Positions 18,597 to 29,389 of a stretch of DNA of 64,000 nucleotides are shown in pieces. The position numbers and the translations under genes are program-made. Every line of letters starts with the position of its first letter. The first letter of the stretch is position 1. The stretch spans positions 1 to 64,000 of the forward strand of contig JACRME010000021.1 of NCBI GenBank assembly GCA_016235045.1, written 5' to 3'. The notes under the pieces are model-generated. The model made no database searches, was not told where the DNA came from, and saw only the letters and a list, made by a program, of their open reading frames with translations. The stretch comes from Nitrosomonadales bacterium (lineage in GTDB: Bacteria; Pseudomonadota; Gammaproteobacteria; Burkholderiales; Gallionellaceae).

Positions 18597-20483
18597 TCAA
18601 TGTAAGTGCTGGTAGATTTTCTCTGCAAGCGCGGGACTGATCCCTTCCACGCGCGATAATTCCTCGATACTGGCTTGTTGCACGCCTTTCAGTCCGCCGA
18701 AATGCGTCAGCAGGTTGCGCCGCCGTTTCTCGCCCACGCCCTCGATGTCTTCCAGCGAAGAGGCGGTGCGCGCCTTGCCGCGCCGGGCACGATGGCCGCT
18801 GATGGCGAATCGGTGCGCCTCGTCGCGTACTTGCTGGATCAGATGCAGGGCCGGACTATCCGGCGGCAATTGTAACGATTTTTCCACGCCGGGTCGTAAC
18901 AATTGCTCCATGCCCGGCTTGCGCTCGACGCCTTTGGCGACACCGACCAGCTCGATATCGGACAGTCCGAATTCCGCCATCACCTCTACCGCCATGCCCA
19001 ATTGCCCGGCGCCGCCGTCGATCAAAACCAGATCCGGGCGTTTTCCCTCTCCCGCCTGCAATTTCTGATAGCGCCGCTGCAGGGCCTGTTTCATGGCCGC
19101 ATAGTCGTCGCCGGGGGTAATGCCGCCGATGTTGTAGCGCCGGTATTCCTGCGGACGAATGGCCATGTCGTCATAGACCACGCAGGAAGCCACCGTCGCC
19201 TCGCCCATGGTGTGGCTGATGTCGAAGCATTCGATGCGTTTCAGGTCGGGCAACGACAAGGCATTGCGCAACGCTTCCAGGCGCAGCGCCTGCCCGGCTT
19301 GCAGTCCCGCCTGCTGCCTCAAAGCCAGCAGCGCATTGGACTGCGCCATCTCCAACCACTGCCGCCGCTCGCCCGTCACCGCATGGCGTATCTGCACCTT
19401 GTGCCCGGCTTGCTCGCTCAACAGTTGCTCCAGTGCCTCGTCGGTGATTTCAATGCTGGTGACGATCAACGGCGGCACGCTGCTCTCCAGATAATGCTGC
19501 GCCAGAAACGCCTCCAGTACCTCGGCGCTGTCCTGCCCCTGCACGTTCTGCGGGAAGAACGGCTTATCGCCCAGGTGGCGCCCGCCACGTACGACTGCGA
19601 AATTCAGGCACAACGCCCCTTCCGCTTCGACTACCGCAATAATGTCGGCATCGGTATCGCGTCCGCTTTCCACAAATTGCTTTTGCTGCACCGTATGCAG
19701 CGCCTGCAACTGGTCGCGCAGGGCCGCCGCATGTTCGTATTGCATGGCTTCAGCCGCCTGCTCCATCGCCCCGCGCAGGCGCTTTTCCACTTCGTCAAAC
19801 TTGCCCTGCAACAACAATCCGGCATTGCGCACATCGGTGGCGTAATCCTCCGGGCTGATGATGCCAACGCAAGGCGCACTGCAACGGTGGATCTGATGCA
19901 GCAGGCATGGCCGCGTGCGGTTGTTGAACACGCCCTCCTCGCATGTACGCAGCCGGAATACCTTTTGCAGCAGGTTGATGCTTTCTTTCGCCGCCTGTGC
20001 GTTGGGATAGGGGCCGAAATACTGGTTACGCTTGTCGGTCGCGCCGCGATAATAGGTCAGGCGCGGCGACGGGCTGCCGGTGAGCACGATGTAGGGATAG
20101 GACTTGTCGTCGCGGAACAGGATGTTGTAGCGCGGCTTGAGCGACTTGATGAGATTGTTCTCCAGCAGCAGCGCCTCGGCCTCGGAGCGCGTCACCGTCA
20201 CCTCGATGCGCGCAATGTGCGACACCATCAACTGGATGCGCGGCGACAGGTTGCTCTTCTGGAAATAGGAACCGACGCGCTTCTTGAGCTGGTTGGCCTT
20301 GCCCACGTACAGCACTTGCCCGGCCTCGTCCAGCATGCGGTACACGCCCGGCTGCAGGGGCAGCGAGGCGACGAATTCGGGGATTGAAAATTCGCTTTGC
20401 GGGCGTTCGCTCCCACCCCCATCGGGGATGGGTTGGGATGGGGGAGTTGTATTAGAACCGGTGGTGTTCAAGGATGGATTCAA
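18597..20483 (-). CDS. uvrC: UvrABC system protein C
   Basis: This 628-residue nuclease makes the dual incisions of nucleotide excision repair. It has a GIY-YIG domain near the N-terminus ([17 protein letters not shown]), a UVR motif ([10 protein letters not shown]), an RNase H-like nuclease domain ([17 protein letters not shown]) and C-terminal helix-hairpin-helix motifs. The first ~25 residues are not usual for UvrC; they are encoded by a GC-rich repeat (20411-20446), and the ATG overlaps the upstream glycosylase by 32 bases. A later start just before the conserved region cannot be excluded. Confidence 0.94.
   Translation of the reverse strand: MNPSLNTTGSNTTPPSQPIPDGGGSERPQSEFSIPEFVASLPLQPGVYRMLDEAGQVLYVGKANQLKKRVGSYFQKSNLSPRIQLMVSHIARIEVTVTRSEAEALLLENNLIKSLKPRYNILFRDDKSYPYIVLTGSPSPRLTYYRGATDKRNQYFGPYPNAQAAKESINLLQKVFRLRTCEEGVFNNRTRPCLLHQIHRCSAPCVGIISPEDYATDVRNAGLLLQGKFDEVEKRLRGAMEQAAEAMQYEHAAALRDQLQALHTVQQKQFVESGRDTDADIIAVVEAEGALCLNFAVVRGGRHLGDKPFFPQNVQGQDSAEVLEAFLAQHYLESSVPPLIVTSIEITDEALEQLLSEQAGHKVQIRHAVTGERRQWLEMAQSNALLALRQQAGLQAGQALRLEALRNALSLPDLKRIECFDISHTMGEATVASCVVYDDMAIRPQEYRRYNIGGITPGDDYAAMKQALQRRYQKLQAGEGKRPDLVLIDGGAGQLGMAVEVMAEFGLSDIELVGVAKGVERKPGMEQLLRPGVEKSLQLPPDSPALHLIQQVRDEAHRFAISGHRARRGKARTASSLEDIEGVGEKRRRNLLTHFGGLKGVQQASIEELSRVEGISPALAEKIYQHLH
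20411..20446 (-). repeat. GC-rich palindromic repeat, partial unit inside uvrC 5' end
   Basis: The minus strand reads CTCCCCCATCCCAACC followed by a C-rich/G-rich inverted pair. This matches the units found at 34.4, 35.4 and 38.8 kb. It is read in frame as the proline/glycine-rich start of UvrC. Confidence 0.6.
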
Positions 20484-21096
20484 AGACCTGGTGGAACATC
20501 GCCTCGGTCAGGCGTTTGGTCTGGGTATTGTAGCGGCTGCAATGATAGCTGTCATACAGCTTCAAACCGTTCGCCAGCTCGTGCCGCGCGTTGTGGGCAA
20601 ATTTGAAATCCTTCGCTTTCAGCCCGCTGGCGCGCAACACCGCCTCATGCGCGATGGTGCCCAATGCCATGACCGCCGCGCCCTGCGGCAATGCGGCCAG
20701 TTCCTGTACAAGATAGCCGTTGCACTGCTTTATTTCGGCGGGTTCCGGCTTGTTTTGCGGCGGCAGGCAGCGTACCGCGTTAGTGATGCGACAGCCCTTG
20801 AGCGACAGTTTCGGATTGGCTTGCTTGTTGGCATCCAGCGGCTCGGCCACAGTTGCAAGGCCGAACTTGTGCAGGGTTGAGTACAGCAAGTCACCCGCAT
20901 AGTCGCCGGTAAAAGGCCGTCCGGTGCGGTTCGCGCCGTGCATTCCCGGCGCCAGGCCGACAATCAGCAGCGCTGTTCCCGCCTGACCGAACGAGGGCAC
21001 GGGTTTGGCGAAATAGCCCGGTTGCGCCAGCCGCACCTCGTCCAGAAAAGAAGCAAGTCGGGGGCACAACCTGCAATCGGTAGAGAATTTATCCAT
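20452..21096 (-). CDS. Uracil-DNA glycosylase, family 5-like
   Basis: This 214-residue base-excision repair enzyme carries the family-5 (UdgB) motifs: [19 protein letters not shown] as the first active-site motif and SYHCSRYNT as the second. The N-terminal Cys-x2-Cys (CRLCPRL) and internal cysteines fit a 4Fe-4S cluster. The first motif lacks the catalytic Asp of family 1, as is usual for family 5, which also removes other deaminated bases. It lies 18 bases after the efflux permease gene and overlaps uvrC, so two repair genes are joined. Confidence 0.88.
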   Translation of the reverse strand: MDKFSTDCRLCPRLASFLDEVRLAQPGYFAKPVPSFGQAGTALLIVGLAPGMHGANRTGRPFTGDYAGDLLYSTLHKFGLATVAEPLDANKQANPKLSLKGCRITNAVRCLPPQNKPEPAEIKQCNGYLVQELAALPQGAAVMALGTIAHEAVLRASGLKAKDFKFAHNARHELANGLKLYDSYHCSRYNTQTKRLTEAMFHQVFESILEHHRF

Positions 21097-21114
21097 TGGA
21101 AATGTGTATTTGAG

Positions 21115-22335
21115 TTATTGAAAGCGCAAGGCATCGATCGGCTTGAGCATGGAAGCCTTGCGCGCCGGATACCAGCCGAAGAAGATGCCGACTGCGGCCG
21201 CCACGCCAAAGGCGGTGAGGATGGACGTCACCGTCACCACCACTTGCATGCCGGTCAGATTCTGCACGACCAGCGCGCCGCCCACACCGAGCAGCACGCC
21301 GATCAGGCAGCCGACCACGGAGATGATGATCGCTTCCAGCAGGAATTGCAGCAGGATGTCCTTGCCGCGTGCGCCGATCGCCATGCGGATGCCGATCTCG
21401 CGCGTGCGTTCGGTGACCGACACCAGCATGATGTTCATGATGCCGATGCCGCCGACCAGCAGCGAGATCGAGGCGATGGCGCCCAGCATCATGGACATGA
21501 TCTTGGCGGTCGCGGCGGCGGTGTTGGCCATGGCAGTAAGGTTACGCACGGTGAAGTCGTTATCCATGCCTTCGCGGATGCGGTGCCGCTGGCGCAACAA
21601 CTCGTTGATGGAATCCTCCACCCGGGTCATCGCCTCGGCGGATTCGGCCTGCGCCATGATGAAGCGCACCGCGCCACCAATGCGGGTACCGAACACCTTG
21701 CGTTGCGCCGTCGTCACCGGGATCAGCACGGTGTCGTCCTGATCGCGCCCGTCCAGGCTTTGCCCTTTCGCCGTCAGCACACCGAGCACGACAAACGGAC
21801 TGTTCTTGATGCGGATGGTCTTGCCCACCGGGTCTTCGTCGCCAAACAGGTTCTGCACCACGGTCTGTCCCAGCAACGCGACCTGGGTTGCCGAACGCAC
21901 ATCGGAATCGGCAAAGGGATAACCGGCGGAGAGTTGCCAGTCGCGCACGGTCAGGAAAGCCGGCGTGGTACCGGTGATCTGCGTACTCCAGTTGTTGGGG
22001 CCGTACACCAGTTGCGCGGTGCCGGGCGACGAGGGTGCAGCAGCAATCACCGAAGGCAATTCCTCGATGGCCTGCGCGTCCGTGATAGTCAGTGTGGGCG
22101 CCGCACCACCGCCCATGCGGGCGCCGCCGGAGGTGGTTGAGCCGGACAGGATGATGAACAGATTGCTGCCCATGGACGCGATGGACGCCTGCACCTGCTG
22201 TTGCGCGCCCTGCCCCACGGCCAACATCAGGATCACCGCGCCGACCCCGATGACCATGCCGAGCATGGTCAGGATGGTGCGCAGCCGGTTCGCCCACATC
22301 GCCATCCAGGCTTCGCTGAGCATGGCGCTGATCAT
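21115..22335 (-). CDS. MacB-type ABC transporter permease
   Basis: This 406-residue protein has one N-terminal membrane helix, a large periplasmic domain (about residues 45-270) and three C-terminal helices with the FtsX-like signature (ERTREIGIRMAIGA, PARKASMLKPIDALR). It works with the ATPase encoded just upstream; their genes overlap by 4 bases (ATGA). Unlike MacB itself, the ATPase is a separate protein. With the adaptor and outer-membrane channel it should form a tripartite exporter across the envelope; the substrate is unknown. Confidence 0.9.
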   Translation of the reverse strand: MISAMLSEAWMAMWANRLRTILTMLGMVIGVGAVILMLAVGQGAQQQVQASIASMGSNLFIILSGSTTSGGARMGGGAAPTLTITDAQAIEELPSVIAAAPSSPGTAQLVYGPNNWSTQITGTTPAFLTVRDWQLSAGYPFADSDVRSATQVALLGQTVVQNLFGDEDPVGKTIRIKNSPFVVLGVLTAKGQSLDGRDQDDTVLIPVTTAQRKVFGTRIGGAVRFIMAQAESAEAMTRVEDSINELLRQRHRIREGMDNDFTVRNLTAMANTAAATAKIMSMMLGAIASISLLVGGIGIMNIMLVSVTERTREIGIRMAIGARGKDILLQFLLEAIIISVVGCLIGVLLGVGGALVVQNLTGMQVVVTVTSILTAFGVAAAVGIFFGWYPARKASMLKPIDALRFQ

Positions 22336-23063
22336 GAGGTTTTCTCCAGATGCTCCGGTGCGGCATGCTCGATGGCGCCGTCGTACACGATGCGCCCGTC
22401 GGTCAATCGCACCAGACGGTTGGCATGCGTGGCAATGTCCGGCTCGTGCGTGATGAGGACGATGGTAATGCCGTCGCGCTGGTTCAATTCGCTGAACAGC
22501 GCCATGATCTCCTTGCTGGTCTGGGTATCCAGATTGCCTGTAGGCTCGTCGGCCAACAGCAGTTTGGGATGGTTGACCAGCGCACGCGCAATGGCCACGC
22601 GCTGCTGCTGTCCGCCGGATATCTGGTTGGGACGCGAGCGACTGTATTGTCCGAGGCCGACTTTCTTCAGCATCTCGTTGGCTCGCGCCAGACGTTCGGC
22701 GCGCGGCGTGCCGCGATAGATCAGCGGCAAGGCCACGTTGTCTTCCAGACTCGCGCGCGGCAGCAGATTGAAACCCTGGAACACGAAACCGATCACCTGG
22801 TTGCGCAACAATGCCAGTTCATCGCGACTCTGTTTATTCACATCGCGTCCATTCAGCAGATAAGTGCCACTGGTCGCCACATCAAGGCAGCCGAGGATAT
22901 TCATGAAAGTCGATTTGCCGGAGCCGGATGGCCCCATGATGGCAAGGAATTCACCCGGCATCACCGATACGGACACGTCCTTGAGCACCAGCACCGTGCC
23001 GGCGTCGGTCACATACTCCTTGTATAACCTTTCGATATGAATGACGGAATCGTTGCTCATCAT
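22332..23063 (-). CDS. MacB/LolD-type ABC transporter ATPase
   Basis: This 243-residue ATP-binding subunit has Walker A GPSGSGKST, signature ISGGQQQRVAIARAL, Walker B LLLADEPTGNLD and the H-loop His in LITHEP. I chose the ATG at 23063 (MMSNDSVIHIE), 10 bases after the adaptor stop; the upstream extension lacks family similarity. It powers the permease encoded by the overlapping next gene. Confidence 0.93.
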   Translation of the reverse strand: MMSNDSVIHIERLYKEYVTDAGTVLVLKDVSVSVMPGEFLAIMGPSGSGKSTFMNILGCLDVATSGTYLLNGRDVNKQSRDELALLRNQVIGFVFQGFNLLPRASLEDNVALPLIYRGTPRAERLARANEMLKKVGLGQYSRSRPNQISGGQQQRVAIARALVNHPKLLLADEPTGNLDTQTSKEIMALFSELNQRDGITIVLITHEPDIATHANRLVRLTDGRIVYDGAIEHAAPEHLEKTS

Positions 23064-23073
23064 GTGTGTGCTG

Positions 23074-24246
23074 CTAGAACAATCGCATGCCGGGACCGCC
23101 ACCAGTCTTGGCGGGGGGTTGGCGATCCTCGACGATGACCGTATCGCCGTCCTTGAGCTCGCCGCCCAGCACCTCGGTCATGCGGTTGTCGGTGATGCCG
23201 ACGGAAATTCGCACCGCCTTGGGCTGGCCGTTCTCCAGCACATACACCGTGCCCATCGGCGCCGTATCGCCCTTGCGCCCTTCTCCCTTCGGCTTGTCCC
23301 CGCCGTTGCGTGCCTTGGCCGCATCGGCGGGACGGAAGCGCAATGCGGCATTGGGCACCATCAGTACATCCTTGCGCTGGGCCACCAGGATATTCACGTA
23401 GGCCGTCATGCCCGGCATCAGCGCCTGGTCCAGGTTGTCCACCGACACCACGACGTTGTAGGTCACCACGTTCTGCTGCGTGGTCGGATTCAGGCGCACT
23501 TGGCGCACCTCGCCGCGGAATGTGCGGTTGGGGAAAGCATCCACGCGGAACGTCGCCTCTTGGCCGACACGGATGTTGCCGATGTCCGCCTCGGCATAGC
23601 TGGTGTCGATCTGCATGTGCGACAAATCCTGCGCGATCTTGAACAGGACCGGCGATTGCAGCGTAGCCGCCACGGTCTGCCCGACATCCACTTCGCGCGA
23701 CACGACGACGCCGGAGACCGGCGAACGGATCACAGTGTTGTCCAGGTTCCTGCGGTCGCGCACCACCTGCGCCTGCACTACCGCGAACTGCGCCTTGGCC
23801 GCTTTGAGCGCCTGCACCGCGATATCCAGATCCTGCCGCGTCACGTATTCCTGCGCAAACAGTCCGCGCGCCCGCTCTTCATTGGCCTGGGCCAAGTCAA
23901 GCGAGGCCTGGGCGCTGGCGAGGTTCGCCTCGCTCTGCTGCAGTTGCGCCTGGTTCAGGGTCGGGTCGAGTTCCAGCAGCACCTGGCCCGCCTTGACCTT
24001 GCCGTTGAAGTCGGCATGGAGTTTCATGACGATGCCGGAAACCTGGCTGCCCACGCTGACCAGCACCACCGGGTTCAGCGTACCGTTCGCCGCAACGCTT
24101 TGCGTGATGTCGCCTCGCTCGAGCGCGGCCGTCGCATAACGGCCTTCAGCCGATGCCTTCGATGGCATGAGCCACCAGACGACAACTGCGCCAGCCAGCA
24201 GCACGATTGCCGCCATCAATACTTTTTTCGGCATGTTCATATGCAT
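23074..24246 (-). CDS. MacA-type periplasmic adaptor (membrane fusion protein)
   Basis: This 390-residue HlyD-family adaptor has an N-terminal membrane anchor (VLMAAIVLLAGAVVVWWL), a lipoyl-like domain split around a coiled-coil hairpin (about residues 95-165, heptad-rich), and a beta-barrel domain. A charged stretch, KARNGGDKPKGEGRKGD, near residue 310 is an unusual loop. It connects the inner-membrane ABC pump to the TolC-like channel encoded 14 bases upstream. Confidence 0.91.
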   Translation of the reverse strand: MHMNMPKKVLMAAIVLLAGAVVVWWLMPSKASAEGRYATAALERGDITQSVAANGTLNPVVLVSVGSQVSGIVMKLHADFNGKVKAGQVLLELDPTLNQAQLQQSEANLASAQASLDLAQANEERARGLFAQEYVTRQDLDIAVQALKAAKAQFAVVQAQVVRDRRNLDNTVIRSPVSGVVVSREVDVGQTVAATLQSPVLFKIAQDLSHMQIDTSYAEADIGNIRVGQEATFRVDAFPNRTFRGEVRQVRLNPTTQQNVVTYNVVVSVDNLDQALMPGMTAYVNILVAQRKDVLMVPNAALRFRPADAAKARNGGDKPKGEGRKGDTAPMGTVYVLENGQPKAVRISVGITDNRMTEVLGGELKDGDTVIVEDRQPPAKTGGGPGMRLF

Positions 24247-24260
24247 TCCAAAACTCCTGT

Positions 24261-25670
24261 TCAGTTCCCCGCATCCAGCCGCGTCAAATCTAGCTGGCCG
24301 ATGGCTTGCGCCAGCGCCAGGCGGCTGGCCTGAAAGTTATACAGCGCCGCCACCCGCTGCTGCCGCGCGCTCGCTAGCGCGCTTTGCGCATTCAGCACAT
24401 CCAGGATGGACATGTTCGCCACCCCGGCCTTGTAGCGCCCCAGCGTCATGCGCTCCGACAACTCGGCGGAAACCACCAGGTCGTTCGCGGCCAGCAACGA
24501 CTGGCTATTGGTCAGCAGGGTCTGGTAGGCCTTCCACACATCCAGTGCGATCTGGTTGGCCAGCAGGTCGCGTGCCGCCACCTTGCCCTCCACCTGCAAC
24601 TCGGCGGCGCGGTTCTGGTACGTGTCGCGATAACCCGTGAACAAAGGCACGCTAAGCGTCACGCCGATACTGCTGCTGTTGGTATTGGGCGATCCCGTTA
24701 TATGCTGGGTTCCGGTCGATGCGCCCAGGCTGAGCGTGGGCAACCCCGCGGCACGCGTCGCGGCAAGTTGCGCTTCGGCAGCCTTGATCTGCGCCTCGGC
24801 CGCCAGCAAATCCGGCCGTTTCCGGCGCGCGTCTTCAATCAGTTTTCCGATGTCCTGTTCAACGACCGGATCGGGCGCCGATTCCGGCAAGGGCTGCAAT
24901 GAATATGCCTGACTGGCATCGAACCCCATGATGTTCGCCAGCGTTCCCTGCGTACTGTTCACGTTGCCCTGCGCGGTGATCAAATTGAGCCTGGACTGTG
25001 ACAAGGCAGTCAGGGCTTGCAGCTTGTCCGCAGGCGTAGCAATCCCGGCCTGGTAGCGCGCCTCTGCCGCGGCGAGGCTTTCCCTGGCTGACGCTTCCGC
25101 GACTTTCAGGGCATCCGCATTGGCGCGTGCGGACAGCAACGCGTAGTAGGATTGCACGGCAGTCAGGAAGTTGGCTTGCAGCGTCGCATCGCGCGTCGCA
25201 TTCGCTGCAACCAGCAGTTGTTTGGCATTTTCCAGCGTGGCGGAACGCCCGCCGAAATCGAACAAGAGGTAACTCGCGCTCAGGCCGGCGCTGCGGCTGG
25301 TGTAGTTGATCGTGCTGCCGGTAGCGTCGGACCGGTTGCGCGCCGCGCCGGCTTGCGCCGACAGGGTCGGCAAATAGGCCGCCATGCCGACGCCGACGTT
25401 CGCGGCCTGGGCTCTTGCGCTGGCCCACAGCGAGCGCGTCTGCGGATTGTTGCACAAGCTCAGGTCGACCACGTCGGCCAGGGTCAGCGGTTTCCCGATC
25501 TTCTCCCTGTCGCAACGGCTCGCATTCGCCGTCTGGGGAAATTCGCCCGGCCCGGCATCCTCCATCACCGAAAGCGGATCGAAATCGGCCGACGCCGGCA
25601 ACGTCATTAGCATCGCCGGGAAGATCAACAGCAGCAGATATAATCGATTTCGAATCACGTTATCAAGCAA
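24261..25670 (-). CDS. TolC-family outer membrane channel
   Basis: This 469-residue protein has a signal peptide (cleavage near LPASA) and the two-fold TolC repeat: SLCNNPQTRSLWASA in the first half and EDARRKRPDLLAAEAQIKAA in the second, with long helices between. It is the first gene of the efflux operon (channel, adaptor, ATPase, permease). RND or MacAB-like systems both use such channels; the neighbours indicate the ABC type. Confidence 0.92.
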   Translation of the reverse strand: MLDNVIRNRLYLLLLIFPAMLMTLPASADFDPLSVMEDAGPGEFPQTANASRCDREKIGKPLTLADVVDLSLCNNPQTRSLWASARAQAANVGVGMAAYLPTLSAQAGAARNRSDATGSTINYTSRSAGLSASYLLFDFGGRSATLENAKQLLVAANATRDATLQANFLTAVQSYYALLSARANADALKVAEASARESLAAAEARYQAGIATPADKLQALTALSQSRLNLITAQGNVNSTQGTLANIMGFDASQAYSLQPLPESAPDPVVEQDIGKLIEDARRKRPDLLAAEAQIKAAEAQLAATRAAGLPTLSLGASTGTQHITGSPNTNSSSIGVTLSVPLFTGYRDTYQNRAAELQVEGKVAARDLLANQIALDVWKAYQTLLTNSQSLLAANDLVVSAELSERMTLGRYKAGVANMSILDVLNAQSALASARQQRVAALYNFQASRLALAQAIGQLDLTRLDAGN

Positions 25671-25852
25671 GGTGTAGTGGAGATCGGTTATGCACGGACG
25701 CTACCCTATATCAAAAATATCGAATCGGGGACATTGATACAAATTCTTACAATCCCGGCAATGGAAACACCGGTTGAAGTTGGCGCCGGAATACCCACTC
25801 GCACCCGATCCATCCCCACAAGCAACGACGCAACAGTTTAACGAAATTCAAA

Positions 25853-25877
25853 TAAAAAGCCCCGCAGTGCGGGGCTT
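25853..25877 (-). terminator. Rho-independent terminator after pnp
   Basis: AAGCCCCGCA and TGCGGGGCTT form a near-perfect 10-bp stem; the minus strand continues with TTTTTATTT. It ends the rimP-to-pnp block, 21 bases beyond the pnp stop. The other 180 bases up to the TolC-like gene hold its promoter but no recognised site. Confidence 0.92.
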
Positions 25878-25897
25878 GAATGACTTCCGATATCGAA

Positions 25898-28009
25898 TTA
25901 TTCGGCGGCCGGCGTTGCTTCCGGATGCGGCTGCAATGCCTTCATGCTCAGTCGCATGCGGCCCTTGTCGTCCACTTCCAGCACCTTGACCTTGACGATC
26001 TGGCCTTCCTTCAGGTGGTCGGCCACATTGGCGATACGCTCGTGCGAGATTTGCGAGATATGCAGCAGACCGTCCTTGCCCGGCAGGATGTTGATCAGCG
26101 CGCCGAAATCCAGCAACTTGACCACCGGTCCTTCGTAGACCTTGCCCACTTCGACTTCGGCCACGATGTCCTGGATGCGCTTCTTGGCCAGTTCGCCCGC
26201 TTCGCCGCTCACGCAGGCGATGGTGATGTTGCCTTCGTCGTCGATGTCGATGGTGGTGCCGGTCTCTTCGGTCAGTGCACGAATCACCGCACCGCCCTTG
26301 CCGATCACGTCGCGGATCTTGTCCGGATTGATCTTCATCTTGATCATGCGCGGCGCGAAGTCGGAGACTTCCGGACGCACGGACGGCATCGCCTGCTTCA
26401 TGATGCCGAGGATGTGCAGACGGCCTTCCTTGGCCTGGCTCAACGCGACCTGCATGATCTCCTTGGTGATGCCGTTGATCTTGATGTCCATCTGCAGCGC
26501 GGTGATGCCCGTTTCGGAACCGGCTACCTTGAAGTCCATGTCACCGAGGTGATCTTCGTCGCCCAGGATGTCGGTCAGCACGGCGAAACGGCCGCCGTCC
26601 TTGATCAGGCCCATGGCGATACCTGCAACGTGGGTCTTCAGCGGCACGCCCGCATCCATCAGCGACAGGCAGCCGCCGCACACGGAAGCCATGGAGCTGG
26701 AACCGTTGGACTCGGTGATCTCGGACACCACGCGGATGGCGTAGCCGCACTCTTCTTCGCTCGGCAGCACGGCTACCAGTGCGCGCTTGGCCAGACGGCC
26801 GTGGCCGATCTCGCGGCGCTTGGGCGTACCGACGCGGCCGGTCTCGCCGGTGGCGTACGGGGGGAAGTTGTAGTGCAGCATGAAGCGGTCGGAGTACTCG
26901 CCCTGCAATGCGTCGATGGTCTGCGCGTCGCGCATGGAACCCAGTGTCGCCACCACGATGGCTTGCGTTTCGCCGCGGGTGAACAGCACCGAACCGTGGG
27001 TACGCGGCAGCACGCCGGTACGGATGGTGATCGGGCGCACGGTGCGGGTGTCGCGACCGTCGATGCGCGGCTCGCCGCTCAGGATCTGGCCGCGCACGAT
27101 CTTGGCTTCCAGTGCGCTGAACAGTTCGCCGATCTCGTTCTTGGATACGTTCTCGAATTCCGGCGTGGCTAATGCTTCAGACACCTTGGCACGGATCGCC
27201 TCGACTTGATGGGTACGGGCCTGTTTTTCACGCACAGCGTAAGCAGCCTTCAGGTCGCTTTCGGCCAGCGCATTGATCTTGGCGATCAGCGCCTCGTTCT
27301 TCGCGGCCGGGGTCCAGTCCCAGTCGTCCTGGCCGACTTCATTCGCCATTTCGATGATCGCGTTGATCACGGTCTGCATCTGCTCGTGGCCGTATACAAC
27401 CGCGCCCAGCATGATTTCTTCGGACAGTTGTTGCGCTTCGGATTCCACCATCAATACCGCCTTGGAAGTACCGGCGACCACCAGGTCCATCTGCGACTCG
27501 ACCAGTTCGTCCTTGGTCGGGTTCAGCACATACTGGCCGTTCAGGTAGCCCACGCGTGCTGCACCGATGGGGCCGTCGAACGGGATGCCGGAGATCGCCA
27601 GCGCGGCGGATGCACCGATCATGGACGGAATGTCGGAATCGATTTGCGGATCGGAAGACATCACGGTCGCCACGATCTGCACTTCGTTGTAGAAACTCTC
27701 GGGGAACAGCGGGCGCAGCGGACGGTCGATCAGACGCGAGGTCAATATCTCTTTTTCGCTGGGGCGGCCTTCACGCTTGAAGAAGCTGCCGGGAATCTTG
27801 CCCGCGGCGTAGGTGCGCTCCTGGTAATCCACGGTCAGTGGGAAGAAATCCTGGTCGGGTTTGGCATCCTTGCGGCCCACCACAGTGACCAGCACCACGG
27901 TGTCGTCCAGACTGACGATGACTGCACCGCTGGATTGGCGCGCGATTTCGCCGGTTTCCAGGGTCAATTGATGTTTGCCGTAGCTCAGGGTTTTTTTATA
28001 GTGACTCAA
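25898..28009 (-). CDS. pnp: Polyribonucleotide nucleotidyltransferase
   Basis: This 703-residue phosphorolytic 3'-5' exoribonuclease is a degradosome component. It has two RNase PH domains (N-terminal [15 protein letters not shown]; core [11 protein letters not shown] and MGLIKDG), a helical linker, then KH ([20 protein letters not shown]) and S1 ([19 protein letters not shown]) RNA-binding domains. I chose a TTG start at 28009 because it gives the family N-terminus and has GGAGAG 7 bases before it; the in-frame ATG upstream adds unrelated residues. Confidence 0.95.
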   Translation of the reverse strand: MSHYKKTLSYGKHQLTLETGEIARQSSGAVIVSLDDTVVLVTVVGRKDAKPDQDFFPLTVDYQERTYAAGKIPGSFFKREGRPSEKEILTSRLIDRPLRPLFPESFYNEVQIVATVMSSDPQIDSDIPSMIGASAALAISGIPFDGPIGAARVGYLNGQYVLNPTKDELVESQMDLVVAGTSKAVLMVESEAQQLSEEIMLGAVVYGHEQMQTVINAIIEMANEVGQDDWDWTPAAKNEALIAKINALAESDLKAAYAVREKQARTHQVEAIRAKVSEALATPEFENVSKNEIGELFSALEAKIVRGQILSGEPRIDGRDTRTVRPITIRTGVLPRTHGSVLFTRGETQAIVVATLGSMRDAQTIDALQGEYSDRFMLHYNFPPYATGETGRVGTPKRREIGHGRLAKRALVAVLPSEEECGYAIRVVSEITESNGSSSMASVCGGCLSLMDAGVPLKTHVAGIAMGLIKDGGRFAVLTDILGDEDHLGDMDFKVAGSETGITALQMDIKINGITKEIMQVALSQAKEGRLHILGIMKQAMPSVRPEVSDFAPRMIKMKINPDKIRDVIGKGGAVIRALTEETGTTIDIDDEGNITIACVSGEAGELAKKRIQDIVAEVEVGKVYEGPVVKLLDFGALINILPGKDGLLHISQISHERIANVADHLKEGQIVKVKVLEVDDKGRMRLSMKALQPHPEATPAAE

Positions 28010-28067
28010 GATAGCTCTCTCCAATGTGTATGCGTGACCGAGTTGCCAGCGTGTTGCTTCGACATCC

Positions 28068-28098
28068 AAAACGAAGCGGGCCGCATTCGCGACCCGCT
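28068..28098 (-). terminator. Hairpin between rpsO and pnp
   Basis: AGCGGG and CCCGCT flank an inner CGC/GCG stem, followed on the minus strand by TCGTTTT. A terminator or attenuator between rpsO and pnp is also found in E. coli. Confidence 0.6.
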
Positions 28099-28111
28099 AC
28101 TTAATCCGTTG

Positions 28112-28381
28112 TTACTTGCGCAGATCCAGACGCTTGATCAGTTCCTTGTAACCGCCTTCGTTCTTGCTCTTCAGGTAGTCCAGCAGCTTGCGGCGGCGGC
28201 TTACCAGACGCAACAGACCGCGACGCGAGTGGTGATCCTTGTTGTGCTCCTTGAAATGATCGGTCAGGTAGTTGATACGGGCCGTCATCAGGGCTACTTG
28301 TACTTCCGGGGAGCCGGTATCGCCCTTGGCGCGCTGATAGTCAGTCACGATCTGCGATTTTTGTGCGGCGGTAATAGACAT
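28112..28381 (-). CDS. rpsO: 30S ribosomal protein S15
   Basis: This 89-residue protein binds 16S rRNA early in small-subunit assembly. [35 protein letters not shown] and [10 protein letters not shown] are the family hallmarks. The start codon follows GGAGAGAG. Its place between truB and pnp is the standard order. Confidence 0.98.
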   Translation of the reverse strand: MSITAAQKSQIVTDYQRAKGDTGSPEVQVALMTARINYLTDHFKEHNKDHHSRRGLLRLVSRRRKLLDYLKSKNEGGYKELIKRLDLRK

Positions 28382-28437
28382 TGACTTCTCTCTCCAATAA
28401 AAAAGTGCGGCATTCTACCCTTTATTAGGGGGTTCGC

Positions 28438-29358
28438 TCAAGCTGAATTAGCCCCTGCGGCGGCTTTCGCCACGCTGGACAGCAGTCTGCTCGGCACCAG
28501 CCGCCCGCCCGCCAGCTCGCCCAGCCCAATAAAGCTCCCTTCGGCGTACAAACGTCGCTTTCCGTCCGGATATCCGTCGTTCAGACCCAGTTTTTGCCCC
28601 TGGGCCAGACGATTGGCCTGCACAGCGTCCAATTCCAGGCGGGGAAGCTCCTGCACCAGGCGATCCAGCGGCATCAGGCAGGTATCGCGCTGCTCTTCGC
28701 CCATGGATTCAAGTTGCTGCAGCGTATAGGCCGCGGCCAGCCCGAATTCGCCGATGCGCGTGCGACGCAGGGCGATCAGATGCCCGCCGCATCCCAGCAC
28801 CTCGCCGATATCCTCAGCCAGCGTACGGACATAAGTGCCTTTGCTGCACAGCACGCTGAATTCCAGCTCGTCGCCCTGCAACCGTTCCAGCTTCAACTCG
28901 CGGATGACCACGTTGCGCAATTCGCGCTCCACCGTCTCGCCCTTGCGGATGTACTCGTACAACGGCTTGCCCTGATGCTTGATGGCGCTGTGCATGGGCG
29001 GAAGCTGTTGCGTCTCGCCCATGAACTTCGCCAACGCCGCCAATACCAATGCCTCGTTCACCGCGACCGGCCGCGTTTCGATGATTTCGCCTTCGGCATC
29101 GCCCGTGTTCGTGCGCTGCCCCAGGCGTATCGTCGCGCGATAACCCTTGTCGGCATCCAGCAAGGCAGTGGTGAATTTGGTGGCCTCGCCGAAACAGACC
29201 GGCAACAGGCCGGTGGCCAGCGGATCGAGCGTGCCGGTGTGGCCGGCCTTCTCGGCATGGTACAGACGGCGGACTTTTTGCAGGGCGGTATTGGAGCTGA
29301 GTTCCAGCGGCTTGTCGAACAGCAGCACGCCGTCGAGCGGGCGTTTGATGCGGGACAT
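28438..29358 (-). CDS. truB: tRNA pseudouridine(55) synthase
   Basis: This 306-residue enzyme makes pseudouridine 55 in the tRNA T-loop. The catalytic Asp45 lies in GHTGTLDPLATG, with GYRATIRLG and CSKGTYVRTLAEDIG following. The C-terminal PUA-like part is present. It follows rbfA, separated by a 160-base stretch holding a dispersed repeat. Confidence 0.96.
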   Translation of the reverse strand: MSRIKRPLDGVLLFDKPLELSSNTALQKVRRLYHAEKAGHTGTLDPLATGLLPVCFGEATKFTTALLDADKGYRATIRLGQRTNTGDAEGEIIETRPVAVNEALVLAALAKFMGETQQLPPMHSAIKHQGKPLYEYIRKGETVERELRNVVIRELKLERLQGDELEFSVLCSKGTYVRTLAEDIGEVLGCGGHLIALRRTRIGEFGLAAAYTLQQLESMGEEQRDTCLMPLDRLVQELPRLELDAVQANRLAQGQKLGLNDGYPDGKRRLYAEGSFIGLGELAGGRLVPSRLLSSVAKAAAGANSA

Positions 29359-29389
29359 GGGCTATGCTTCCAAGCGGGTAAAAGCCTGT

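Noticed and set aside
28010..28069. pnp starting at the in-frame ATG at 28069
   Set aside because: The added 20 residues lie over the rpsO-pnp hairpin edge and are not found in PNPase, while the TTG has a well-placed GGAGAG.
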